DNA of 64,000 nucleotides from Medicago truncatula (taxonomy: Eukaryota; Streptophyta; Magnoliopsida; Fabales; Fabaceae). The DNA lies in contig NC_053046.1 in the NCBI RefSeq assembly GCF_003473485.1, forward strand, positions 28,597,332 to 28,661,331, given 5' to 3'. The notes under the pieces are model-generated. The model was not told the origin of the DNA. It saw only the letters and a list, made by a program, of their open reading frames with translations, and searched no databases. The translations under genes and the position numbers were made by a program. This document shows, piece by piece, positions 11,166 through 21,740 of this stretch (positions are counted from its first letter, which is position 1; each line of letters begins with the position of its first letter).

Positions 11166-12332
11166 ATCGAATCTATATAAAAGTATGAATTTATATAAAA
11201 GAATGATATTTAAAATATAAAAAATCAATTGAATGAATTTTTTTTTTTTTAAGAAATATTTACTATTTCATAAATATACACATATAAAATGATTTTTTTT
11301 TTTTACTAAAGCTAGGTTATAACTTATAAGACACTGCAAAATAAAATAAAATTAATACCTTTGAACAATTTATCTGATCAAAATGAAAGATAGTACCTAA
11401 AATAAATCATAATTCGTTTGATCACAAATGAAACAATGTTGTAGTTCATCGAATCTATATAAAAGTATAAATTTATATAAAAGAATGATATTTAAAATAT
11501 AAAAAATCAATTGAATGAATTCATTTTTTTTAAGAAAGATTTACTATTTCATAAATATACACATATAAAATGATTTTTTTTACTAAAGCTAGGTTATAAC
11601 TTATAAGACCTTGCAAAAAAAAATTTATTACCTTTAAACAATTTATCTAATCCAAATGAAAGATAATACCTAAAATAAATCATAATTCGGTGGATCACAA
11701 ATGAAACATTGTTGTAGGTCATCGAATCTATATAAAAGTATGAATTTATAAAAAAGAATGATATTTAAAATATAAAAAATCAATTGAATGAATTCATTTT
11801 TCTTAAGAAAAATTTACTACTTCATAATTATACACATATAAAATGATTTTTTTTTTACTAAAGCTAGGTTATAACGGCAATGCAAATAAAAATAAAATAA
11901 TTTGCTCACTAATAACATAATTTTGAATTCCAAATTATTTCATAAAAAATGTATTGATCAAGTGGTTTCAGAGTACATTTTAAATAGGTGGGAGCACCCA
12001 GGTTCAATTCCCAGGGGTGATTATTTTAATTTTTAATGATTTTTGCCAAGCTGTTCAACTAAATTGGAACGAATGCATGATCTTTGGCATTAAATTCTCT
12101 GGATTGCAGTTTCATAAAGATGAACCCAAATTTGATAAAAAAAAAAAATAATAATTATTGTGATGGTTTAAATTGTAAAAAATCATTAATTTAAGATGGG
12201 TGAATATGCAAATAATAAAATACTTGCTAAATTTTTGCAAAATAAAATAATAAATGTTATTATTCTAATGGAGTACACATGGAAACTTTTGATTGGTTTG
12301 AGTAAATTGTCCATGAGTTTTCAAAGGCAACC
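11166..12332 (-). repeat. Right inverted arm with ~276-bp tandem repeats
   Basis: Complement of the left arm. ACTAAAGCTAGGTTATAA recurs around 11311, 11588 and 11863 (periods 277 and 275 bp). The outer part (11890-12332) is complementary to 8014-8470. Confidence 0.85.
11952..12020 (+). other. tRNA-like A-box/B-box module within the inverted arm
   Basis: TGATCAAGTGGTTTCAG resembles a Pol III A box (TGGYNNAGTGG-like), and GGTTCAATTCC at 12001-12011 fits the B-box consensus GGTTCRANNCC. The two are spaced as in tRNA genes and tRNA-derived SINEs. A diverged inverted copy lies in the left arm near 8335-8400. No full tRNA cloverleaf is evident. Confidence 0.45.
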
Positions 12333-12334
12333 TA

Positions 12335-12495
12335 GGCCTCGCCATGAAATAATAGGAGATGATGACGTGGTCATTGTGGAAACCTTTGATTCTCAAGACT
12401 ATGTTAGTGATGATAAGAAGGTTGAAGATGGAGTTAAGATTGAAGTTGATAGCCTTGGACTTGATGATTGTAGCATGGACCATTGGGATGATTAG
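12335..12495 (+). pseudogene. Acidic open frame next to the inverted-arm element
   Basis: An open frame runs from inside the element across its right end to a stop at 12495. The part outside reads RPRHEIIGDDDVVIVETFDS and continues acidic (many Asp, Glu) to DHWDD. It may be the end of a gene into which the element inserted, but it is not in the same frame as the open segment at 7816-8013. No family was recognised. Confidence 0.25.
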
Positions 12496-13221
12496 TTGAA
12501 ATGTCAATCATTAAAGAATTAAACACATATTATATATAATGCTTTTTTTTTTTGGATAAACTATATATGTTTCTGTTAGTATAACCTCCTAGTCTTTGAT
12601 ATAATTATATACAATAAAATGTTGTTAAATCTTCAAAGGCACAAAAGCATTTTATGTAGTTTGCTGAACTCTTGGCAGTTTCAGATTATATATATAATCA
12701 GCAAACTTTTAAAAATGAATATTTTCGGAAAATTGAAGGGCGCGTGAAAAGAGAGAAGGGTGAGAAATATAACCGCAAAAAATATATATTCATTTGCTGG
12801 GTTTATATCCAATGTCAACTAAGTTTTCCACATTTAATATCATCGTTAAAAAAGAAAAATCTTTCATTATTTAATTCCTTAATAGTGTAAGGAGATGACA
12901 ATTTAATTAGGGATAAGTTAATCAATGCATTTTTTTTTCTTCATGCAAAAAATGCAATTGGAATTTGTTTGTTTATAAGAGAAATGGTAGGAACACATTT
13001 TTTTCTAACCTTCTCTTTAATATTTACATTCTTATTAGATGAAATTCATATGAGCCTCACCATTTTATGTGGAACTATTTCTAAAGTATGAGACTAATAC
13101 GAGTTTTACCTAATAAAATAGCAAGTGTTAAAAAAGAGTGTTTATAACACTATTCATACTTATAATTAAGGAGAGTTAGAGTGATGAGTCCTACTAAAAG
13201 TCAAAGAGGTAGTTTAAGTTG
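12496..13221. other. AT-rich intergenic region
   Basis: No coding frame, RNA gene or clear repeat was recognised. Confidence 0.5.
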
Positions 13222-13235
13222 AGTCAGCCTAAAAA

Positions 13236-13757
13236 AATTTTTTTTTTGACAAAAACAAAATGGTATTCGTTCATTCAAATCGAGAGATTACATCATTCAA
13301 CACCGCTAAAAACGTAAATGATGAATCTGCGAACAAACTCACAGCATCCAAGTTAATAGCATATAACAACATAATGCCTACAAAAATATATGATAAAATT
13401 AAAGTGACCGGAATATCCATGACCTCCGGATCTGCAACGTTGACGGTCAAATCTTTGATTGAATAATCGATCTTTCAATATGAATCAAATGAACACCGCA
13501 CGAAGACGGGAAATCAAACAGTGCCGCACAAGACGACGAACAACAAACCACCACACTTAGATGATGAAATCACAAAGAAAAAAAACCTAGATCTATGTGA
13601 AAATCACTTATTTAGATTGAAATAGAGAGAAAAATATGAAGAGGGGTGATTTCAGGTCAAGAATTGACCCAAAACCACCCTTCGGTGAAGAAACGGGAAG
13701 AGAAAACCTAGAGAGAGAAAACTAGGGCCGACTTGTTGGAAAGAGAGATAATAGAAT
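13236..13757 (-). mobile_element. Short non-LTR retroposon (~520 bp) with 14-bp TSD
   Basis: AGTCAGCCTAAAAA occurs on both sides (13222-13235 and 13758-13771). Read on the minus strand, the insert ends in a poly(A) tail, seen as the A/T run after TTTTTGTC at its left end. This is the hallmark of target-primed reverse transcription. Its 5' part is TCTCTCT/CTAGGTTTTCTC-rich, like a plant L1 5' UTR, and there is no reverse transcriptase. It is either an internally deleted LINE copy or a SINE-like derivative. Confidence 0.75.
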
Positions 13758-13780
13758 AGTCAGCCTAAAAATATATACAA

Positions 13781-14056
13781 TAAGATACTTATCTGTCATA
13801 AATTATAAGTTGTTTTTGTCATTTCACATAAATTAAGAAATGTAAATAATTTTGTACGAGAAAGAAATTACAAGTGATTTTTCAAAATTATCCTTTATTA
13901 ATAATATGAGAAAGACAAATTGAAAAATTGAAATAATAGAGAGTAATAAAAACAATTACATGAATCTTTCATTAGTATTGTAAAAAGACTTTAATGAGAC
14001 CTTTTTTTTTTTTTTTTGTCAAAATTACTTATAATTTGTGACGGATGGAGGACACT
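13781..14056. mobile_element. Degenerate Stowaway-type MITE
   Basis: Its layout follows the better-preserved element at 39909-40189: an end with ATAAATTATAAGTTGTTTTT, then GAAATGTAAATAATTTTGTA, AGAAATTACAAGTGATTTTT, an internal AGAGAGTAATAA, and an end with ATAATTTGTGACGGATGGAG. A poly(T) run interrupts it near 14002. The ends are too diverged to define the TA duplication. Confidence 0.5.
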
Positions 14057-14528
14057 ACATTTTAAAGTTTTTTTTTTTTTATTTTATTGAAATATTCACA
14101 CCATCTTTTTAATTTTTATTTTTCTTTGTTTCAATTTATGATTGGTTGAGTCCACTACTGTGACTACAATGCATGTTAGGTTAATACTATATTCCTTGAT
14201 TTGAAAAAGACGAATAGGACAAATCACCTGACCTAATTAAAATGTTCTTCTAGAAGAAACCTGAACTACAATAATTTGTTGCTTGTTTAATAAACAAACC
14301 AACCATAAACCAAAGGAGTTATGAGGGTACTTTCAACCTCATTGTCAATTACCAAACACAACAAACACATAATTTTCCACTAAATCTTAGAAAAAGACAT
14401 CGAAACTAATAAAAAAACTATTCATTCTCTTCTAATTCAAACAAAATCAACTTACACTCTTCTAAGAAACAATCCAATTTCTTCATTTCCTTTCTCTTCA
14501 ATTGAGTTTCTCTTAAAATAACACTTCA

Positions 14529-15587
14529 ATGGCTAGGATCCAAAGAAAGCTCTTCCCAACAGAACCTACCACAAACCAAACCTTAGATTGTTACGGCTTT
14601 TGTGACCCTTCATGTCCTTCAAATTGCTACACTAATACAAATTACTATTTCTCACCCCCACCACTAGAACACACAACACAAGTTAACCACGTTTCCTCTT
14701 ACTTCATAATCCTCATTTCACTATTCTCATTGATTTTTATCATAATTGGTTTCTACGTGATCAAAGTAAAATGTTATAATGAGATGTGTGGTTGGAGAAT
14801 TAATAACTCGGTTCGCTCTCAAACCGAGAATTCTGAAGAGTTTCTCAATGAAAACCAGGTTGATCGCGATCATAATCGCGATCACCCAGTCTGGCTTATT
14901 GCAACGGTTGGTTTGCAACAATCGATTATAAACTCTATTACGGTTTGCAAGTATAGGAAAAATGAAGGGTTAATTGAAGGAACGGAATGTTCGGTTTGTT
15001 TGAATGAGTTTCATGAAGATGAAACATTAAGACTATTGCCAAAGTGTAGCCATGCTTTTCACATTTCTTGTATTGATACTTGGTTGAGATCTCATACTAA
15101 TTGCCCTCTATGTCGAGCTGGTATTGTCTCCAACAATGTTACTCCTGAAGTAACAATACCGAATTCGGAACAAGAAAATAACATTTTGGGAAGAAATCAA
15201 GAGACTCATTTGGAGAATCCTAGGAATGATCAAGAAGATGTCTTAAGCAACAATATTGTTATCAATGTGACATTTGAAACTAGGGTTGAAACAACCGGGG
15301 AATCAAGCGATGAATCGAATTACAAGGAGCAAATAATCGATGATCCAACGGTTACGAATGATGAGATACAAATTGAGATGGGTTTGGTTTCAACTGAACC
15401 TGGAAGCTATCATCAAATTAGTCCTTGGAAGCTTATTACTGAAAAAAATAGCAAATCAACACGTCGTTCTCCAATTGAAGAGCGTTTACACGTAAAGCCA
15501 ATAGCTATGAAAAAGTTTTTCCCTTTACACCAAAGAAAGGGTTTTAAAAAAAGATACGTGACTGCAGTTTGGAGCACAACGTCATAG
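14529..15587 (+). CDS. RING-H2 E3 ubiquitin ligase, ATL54-like (352 aa)
   Basis: Intronless, as is usual for ATL genes. Order: a Cys-rich N-terminus ([10 protein letters not shown]) at about residues 20-33, one hydrophobic membrane segment at about 57-80, a basic juxtamembrane stretch, the GLD-like motif as GLQ at 128-130, then a RING-H2 finger. The zinc ligands are C154, C157, C173, H175, H178, C181, C192 and C195, with the ATL-typical Pro before the third cysteine region and Trp at 185. The C-terminal 150 residues are polar and low in conservation. ATL proteins are membrane-anchored ligases that recruit E2 enzymes through the RING and ubiquitinate targets, often in defence or hormone responses. 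The [12 protein letters not shown] and LPKCSHAFH stretches resemble ATL54-type members; that subgroup assignment is from memory. The ATG used is the first in frame and fits the N-terminal conservation. The substrate is unknown. Confidence 0.92.
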   Translation: MARIQRKLFPTEPTTNQTLDCYGFCDPSCPSNCYTNTNYYFSPPPLEHTTQVNHVSSYFIILISLFSLIFIIIGFYVIKVKCYNEMCGWRINNSVRSQTENSEEFLNENQVDRDHNRDHPVWLIATVGLQQSIINSITVCKYRKNEGLIEGTECSVCLNEFHEDETLRLLPKCSHAFHISCIDTWLRSHTNCPLCRAGIVSNNVTPEVTIPNSEQENNILGRNQETHLENPRNDQEDVLSNNIVINVTFETRVETTGESSDESNYKEQIIDDPTVTNDEIQIEMGLVSTEPGSYHQISPWKLITEKNSKSTRRSPIEERLHVKPIAMKKFFPLHQRKGFKKRYVTAVWSTTS

Positions 15588-16632
15588 TTTTTTTTTTCAT
15601 GTCTTTATAGATGAAACACTATAGCAATTCCAAGAATTGTGAATTCTCTGCAACTTCAAGAATAGTGGTTCAAAACTTGGATTATTATTAAATATATGAG
15701 AGGTTCCACTAATCTAAACTCAACTCTTGTATATTAGAATTGTGAATCTATTAGAGGTGAAAATATTGTGCAGTGTGAGATATATCAATAATAAAAATAT
15801 GTTTAAATGCAATTTTAGACTGTTTATTTTATCCCATTTAAAATTTTGGTTTCTCAATTTTTAAATCCATGAATTTGACCTTCTGTTTTTTAGACACCCT
15901 CCATTTACAATATTTAATTATAAATACGACATTAATGATATAATCTTGAAGGTGCTACTTCATCATTAATCCAAAACAAGCACATATTATCATATACATA
16001 AACAGTCGAAAAGGAAATAACATCTCAAAATCTCATAAAAACATAATCTCAAAAATCTCAGATACATCAATGTAGTGAACTCAATGGTTCCTCAAACATA
16101 ATTCGAAAGATAAAATAAATCCCTGACGCCTAATCAAAGCACCGCTAGCTAAGACTCCAAAATAAAAGCATATAAAGACGAGTGGATGGCAGCCGTCCTC
16201 GGATACTCACGTCGACTAAGAGTCCTCATATGCACGTCTACACCACGAGGATGTAGGCAGTCGAAAATCCACTAAGATGTACGTTCAACATAAAAAAGAT
16301 ACGAACTCATTCAAAGCATTTAGGATCGCATATCATATAAATACACATATCCAATTCTTAGCAATAATATAATCACATGTAATGCCATTCAATTAATTAA
16401 ATAAATACAAAAACTCTCAAATCATAATCACATGGATATGACAAGTATTCACATCATCACTTTATAGTCAAGTCGAATATATATATAGGGGGCATCATTG
16501 ACTCTGGGGGGTCGGGAGTAGGCCTCACTTGCTTCCCATGTGAAGATGGTGTCTCTGAACATCAATAAAAATTCTGCAGTTCCCCAAAGTGTATAAATGT
16601 CAAATGATCAAAATGATTCTCATTTCTCTTAT
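15588..16632. other. 3' flank and unclassified repetitive sequence
   Basis: The ATL 3' UTR is followed by AT-rich sequence. From about 15950 the composition is more mixed (GGATGGCAGCCGTCC, CGAGGATGTAGGCAGTCG) and lacks open frames, which suggests decayed retroelement internal sequence. No domain was recognised. Confidence 0.4.
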
Positions 16633-17062
16633 ATGAAATGAAGAAAGAACTTTTCTCGGTTGATTTACTGTTGAAGTTAGAACCTGTTTTCCTCATAATA
16701 TCTCTTACACAGGTGCAATAAAAAGCTGGACTCCACACACACACTCACTTGAAACTGTTGTAGGGTTGATGTGATCCATGAAATGAAGAAAGAACTTTTC
16801 TCGGTTGATTTACTGTTGAAGTTAGAACCTGTTTTCCTCATAATATCTCTTACACAGGTGCAATAAAAAGCTGGACTCCACACACACACTCACTTGAAAC
16901 TGTTGTAGGGTTGATGTGATCCATGAAATGAAGAAAGAACATTTCTCGGTTCATTTACTGTTGAAGTTAGAACCTGTTTTCCTCATAATATCTCTTACAC
17001 AGGCGCAATAAAAAGCTGGACTCCACACACTCACTTGAAACTGTTGTAGGGTTGATGTGTGA
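16633..17062. repeat. Tandem triplication, 145-bp unit
   Basis: Three near-identical units start at ATGAAATG: 16633, 16778 and 16923. The period is exactly 145 bp for the first two; the third is a few bases shorter because its CACACA run is contracted. Each has TTTACTGTTGAAGTTAGAAC and AAGCTGGACTCCACACAC. The array lies just inside the gypsy LTR, as in the untranslated 3' region of Ty3/gypsy elements. Confidence 0.93.
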
Positions 17063-17197
17063 AAAGTGTTTAGGTTGTGATAAGTGCATCCTGAGAACAA
17101 AGCCTTGAAAAATAAAAATGCAATTGGTTTTTAGTTCATTCTGTTTTTCTGAATTATGTTGTTGTCGTCCCTTGGTTTTTGCTTGAGGACAAGCAAT

Positions 17198-17217
17198 GAT
17201 TCAAGTGTGGGGGAGTT
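17198..17217 (+). other. Polypurine tract of a gypsy element
   Basis: GATTCAAGTGTGGGGGAGTT immediately precedes TGATAAC. This is the usual polypurine-tract and LTR-start configuration of plant Ty3/gypsy elements, and the upstream GCTTGAGGACAAGCAA phrase is also typical of that lineage. Confidence 0.75.
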
Positions 17218-19737
17218 TGATAACACGCAAAATACATTGTCTAAATAAATTTATTTTTATTTATTTTAGGGTTGTTTATTGTGTTTTGCATGTTTTATGG
17301 CTAGTATTTCGTTGTGTTTCAGGTAACAAGGGTGTCAAAGATAAAAGAACCAAGAAGGAGGTGAAAAGAGCAACTTGAACCAGCCAATGATGGTCAGCCC
17401 ATTACCATTAATGACATCATGCTGATGTCACGCTCAAGTGAGATCAGCCAAGAAAGAGTCACGCTCCAGGCTTCCGTTTTTCTCTGCAGAAAATCTCAAT
17501 TCAATCCAAATCTTCTTTCCCCAACTTTAGGCAAAGTGTGTTTTATTTGCAATTCGAGAGCTATAAAAGGAGTGCAGCTGATTAGAAAAGTGTTACGCAT
17601 TTTAGCTCTAAGTTTTAAGAATTCTGAAAACAATAGATAGAGAAAAAGGAAGAAAGAGGATAAAACTATCACGTGAGTACGAGAGAGAAAATTGTACAAA
17701 AATTGTCATAAATTGGTTTTACAAATATCATTTCTCTTTTCAATTTCAGTTTTATTTTACTAAAACCCTATTCACACAATACAGTTCTGCACTATATTTC
17801 ACATTCAATTTAATTCAAAGTTTCAATTGTCCCTTTATTCTTTGCATTCACGTTGCCAATGATGTTGCATTGTTGCTCATTCACGTTGCTAATTTCAATT
17901 AATTTTTCCATTTCATTCACGCTAGCTATTGCATCATTTAGGACCTTGAGAATTTTTGTTTTACAATTATTTAATTCCAATCCTTGTTAGTTTCATTCAG
18001 GGGCAGAGCCACACACAAGGTTGTGTGGGCTCTGCCTGCACTAAATTTACAAAAAAAAAGAATTAATACTATTGATAGTTTTAATCTAATAATAAATGAT
18101 GATAGGTGCTAATAGATTTAATCTAATAAAAAATGATGATAGATGCTAATGATGGCTTATCATTGACATAAATGAGTATTATTTCTATGTATATAAAACG
18201 ATTTAATCTCCTATATATGAAGAGCTTAAGGAAGTTAATGTCACTTCCTTTATTTTCTGTTTTTTGTTCTTATATTTTCTTTTAATTAATACTATCAATA
18301 TTAGCAAGGTGATAGACAGCTACATCATACAAATTGCCAACTCAACGATAAAATTGAAAAGGGGACTACCAAAATATAAAGATGATAAATTTAGGGGCCA
18401 AGATTGCTATAAAAAATTTGGGATGACAAAATCAGATAATTAACAAATTTGTGTTAAAAAAAAGTGTAATTAAACCTAATTACGCGGGATTTTTTTTGTA
18501 TAAAGAGATAGATTTTCTTAAAAAAAAAAAAAAAAGATGTGTTTTGATTGAGATTGAAAATGATAAAATTATTCAATATTTTTAAAAAATGATAAATCGT
18601 AAAGAACAATTGTGATGTATATTTTTGATTTAAAAAATATAATATAATATATATTTAATGCTACAAATTATATACGATACCTCCACTATTTGAATTTTCT
18701 GATTCCGCTACTCCTTTCATTGCCACTGTTTTTATTCTATTGAATCACACTAATTCCATTGCTGATGTGCCTTTACATATTCATGAATCGGTTATGCACA
18801 AATTCTACCATAGTAATATTATCAATTGGCTACTTGTTGCCCTTTTCCATAACTTCATATTTGCTGCTGCTCTTATTACTAACTACTATTGATTTCCGAT
18901 TCAGCTAGTTTGTTGTGTGCCGTATTCCATTCCATATATATAACACAATTGTTGCTGCGTGGCTCTTCTCTTTAATAAAGTTTCCAACTTATTCCAGGTT
19001 CGGTTACTTTTATTTGTTTTTTTTTTTCTTTTTTAAATATGAATCATGCAAAATAATTTTAGTGTATAATTTAATTATGTCTGAGTAGTCTAAATTGAGC
19101 CCAAAACGAGGTTCCGTACTACCAAGGGAACTCATGTAAATTACGCGCGTCTTTTAGTGTAACGAGAATTTAAACAATTGTTTTGAAAAAATTCTGTTTT
19201 GTAATTGTTAAAAATCTACTACGAAAGTAAAGATACCGAGATATCGTTTACGCATCAAAAGAGCGAAAACGATATCCGACTAAGAAAAATATCAAGTTTT
19301 TAATAGAAAAAGTTAAAGCGAAAACATTTATTTTCTTTTAATTAAGAGTTTATTGAATTTAGAAAAAGGAATTTTTAGGCCTTAATTATACGATACGAAA
19401 GTAGGTTGTTACGCATCTAAAAATTTCGACAACGTGTTACGAAAGCAAATATTGTCTCTTGTTTGATAAATTCTAAAAGCAGCTTTAATTCTCTCGTTAC
19501 CATTTAATTAGTGCAATAATTTACGTGAGTGATGGAAGCTGACGGAAACCGTCGTTTTGGTCTTTACTCGTCCATTAATTAATTAAAACATTTTTTTCCG
19601 TGCAAATTCCAAAATATTTTGATTTTGCCTTAGATAAACACAGTAACGGTGAACTTCGGTAGTTGTTAAATTGGCCTCTGTGGATACGATACCTTTTATA
19701 CTAAAACCGACATAGTCGTGCACTTGCGGCCCTGTCA
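17218..19737 (+). mobile_element. Ty3/gypsy 3' LTR (truncated element) with nested insertion
   Basis: Begins TGATAACACG right after the polypurine tract and ends at GCGGCCCTGTCA after GTGGATACGATACC and GTGCACTTGCGG, phrases common at the end of legume gypsy LTRs. About 1.8 kb is LTR, and 17998-18713 is a later hAT insertion. No gag or pol was recognised upstream, so only the 3' end of the element survives. The end coordinate is inferred from the TG...CA rule; no matching target duplication was found. Confidence 0.65.
17998..18713. mobile_element. hAT-type non-autonomous element (~716 bp) inside the gypsy LTR
   Basis: Starts CAGGGGCAGAGCCAC, the common plant hAT/MITE terminus, and ends with GATTCCGCTACTC, its degenerate complement. 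The flanks GTTTCATT (17990-17997) and CTTTCATT (18714-18721) match at 7 of 8 positions, as expected for an old 8-bp duplication. A hairpin AGCCACACACAAGG/TTGTGTGGGCT follows the left end. No ORF. Confidence 0.7.
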
Positions 19738-19944
19738 ATAGACTCATTTGCATGCAATGCTCTATACGACTCTATATGCATGTGGTACCGTTTTGGATAT
19801 CGGAGTTATGTTACCAAGTGATCCCTCATCATCAAGATTATTTGGATAATTCAAAGTTATATTACCAGATTAGTCCCTCATCATCGCGATTCTCATCATC
19901 ATGATAACAAGACTATGAATGCACGAACATTTCACCACAAGGAA
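19738..19944. other. Unassigned spacer between LTRs
   Basis: Contains two copies of a TTATATTACCA...CCCTCATCATC-type phrase (about 19806-19833 and 19857-19886). No gene. It may include the distal end of the adjacent Copia LTR. Confidence 0.4.

Positions 19945-19973
<29 letters not shown>
19945..19973 (+). repeat. Homopolymer run of 29 G
   Basis: An unbroken G run (C on the minus strand). It sits where SIRE/Maximus-type LTRs carry AATTCAACCCCCC near their 3' end, so it looks like an expanded or mis-assembled C tract. Confidence 0.95.
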
Positions 19974-19975
<2 letters not shown>

Positions 19976-21740
19976 TGAATTGTGACCCTTTAAAAATTAA
20001 ACCTATAACTTAAAATTGGTTCTCAAGTTGAAACTTGGAATGGTTAAGTTAAAAGCAGACTTCATAACGTTCTGATGTCTGAGTGCAAAAACAGTTTAAT
20101 AAATTAAAAGTGTTTGTGTGTGTTGTGTATACAGTAAGTAAAGAGTATAGGGAAGAGAGAATAAACACACAAAGAATTTATAGTGGTTCCCCCAATGTGG
20201 GTTAGTCCACTCCTCATAATCTTGTGAGAGTTTCCACTATGATGCTTGAGATAACCTCTCAAATTCTGCACCTTACAATCTTTGTTCACCTGAACAATTA
20301 CAATTTTGTATTCTCTAAGCCTCAGCAGGCTTGCACCTTGTTGCTAAGTTAACCACTTAGACTTTTACAACCTTTGCTCAAACTAACACTTTAGTATCCC
20401 TAAAGCTAGATGAGACTTTTTTACAATTTGTATGGAGGTTGAATGTTTGTGAATCAAACACAAGAAAAGGAAGAAGTTATCTTTCAGATAACAAAGAGTA
20501 TTGATTTGCACTAAGTAAACGAAAGCCTTAGAGATTGATCAATTTCAGTTTTGCAAGAGCTTCAAACAATCTTTGTTGTTTTCTTGTATGCTTTGCAATG
20601 GTGCAAGTAATGCTGAGCCTTTGATCTCTATTTATAGAGTCTTTGGGCTCATATAGCCGTTGTAAGGTGACCAATGGTGTTATGCCACGTGTCCTGGGCC
20701 CCACAAGCTTTTACTTGAAAATCTGGGTGAACATTCTGAACATCAGAATGTTGTTGAGTTCCCAGGATGAACATCAGAATGTTGCTGTGTTCTTCATCAG
20801 AATGTTTGATATTCATGATGTTCTTCATCTGGGTTCATCAAGGATGAATGTCTGATGAGTTCCTGGGTCCATCCAATACATGACAGGGGATTTGTTCAAG
20901 TTTTATCCTTCAAAAGTTACTTCTCCATATGCATCAAAAGTTGCTTGAAAAAGTAGGATAAAGTTGATTCAAATCTGTCTTGGATTTGGTGCAGGAGAGA
21001 GAGGATAGTGGATCTGCAATCTTCAGGCCCATGCTTTAAGGAGATTTGCTTGATTCATCTCAGAGTACACGTTATCTCTGATGCAAGATCTCCTTTGCTA
21101 GCTTTTCCATCTTTCCACCAACTACATTGTTCATGGCTGGAAGCATGTGCAGAAGTGAACATTCTGATCTCAGAATGTTCCATTTGTTCTTACTTTAGGT
21201 TGATTTGTAAGACTTAACTTTTAATGTAATCAAACCTAATAGTAAGATACAACTGAAGTGCAGTGAATGCATCATCTAGGATAGTATTCTCTTTGGAATA
21301 TTCCTAGTACTTTAATGTTCATAGTCTTGGATGAACATTAAAGATCCTTTTGACATAGTTCCTTGTCCATGCCTTTATTTGTTGATAGATCCATGCAGAT
21401 GTACTTTTCTGGACCTTTTATTCATGTCAAGTGTACTTGCATGCTCTTCACGTTCTTGATGAATCTGGGTTGCTTATGAACAACCTTCTGAACTATCATC
21501 AGAACGTTCTGATTAACTTCCTGATCAACATTCTGAACTAACTTTCTGAACTTCAGAATTAGTTCATGGATTCAATGTCCTTTGATTTTATGCATCTTGG
21601 TATGATTCAAACCTTGTTCCTGTCTTAGTGAAAACACTCAAGAGCACAAGTTAAATACCAAGGAATTAATCAAAGTCCATTTAATCCTTAATCATTAAAG
21701 TTTATTATCTTTAAAATTAATTAGGGATTTTGCCTCAACA
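19974..21740 (-). mobile_element. Copia (SIRE/Maximus-like) LTR
   Basis: On the minus strand the LTR starts TGTTGAGGCAAAATCCC at 21740. It contains a CTATAAATAGAGATCAAAGG TATA region near 20620-20640 and runs to AATTCAAACCCCCC at the G run. The left limit is approximate because no target duplication or primer-binding site was found beyond it; it may be a solo LTR. It carries several GAACATTCTGA/TCAGAATGTTC palindromic motifs. No coding capacity. Confidence 0.65.

Larger units (their letters stand above)
8014..12332. mobile_element. 4.3-kb element with ~1.1-kb inverted terminal arms
   Basis: The sequence from 8014 inward reappears inverted from 12332 inward. Both ends read (A/G)(A/G)TT(A/G)CCTTTGAAAACTCATGG, and both are flanked by TA (8012-8013 and 12333-12334). 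Each arm contains about three copies of a 275-282-bp tandem repeat and a tRNA-like module. The 2.1-kb centre has no transposase-like frame but carries a nested MITE (10724-11033). A short element at 25095-25260 has related ends and also TA flanks. It is a non-autonomous, foldback-like DNA transposon. The superfamily is uncertain: the TA duplication suggests a Tc1/mariner-like or unclassified type. Confidence 0.75.

Noticed and set aside
14727..14921. 64-codon minus-strand frame
   Set aside because: Antisense of the ATL54-like gene.
16562..16889. Two near-identical minus-strand frames
   Set aside because: Produced by the 145-bp tandem repeat; the similarity reflects the DNA duplication, not a protein repeat.
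16633..17062. CRISPR-like array
   Set aside because: Units are directly adjacent without unique spacers, and the genome is eukaryotic.
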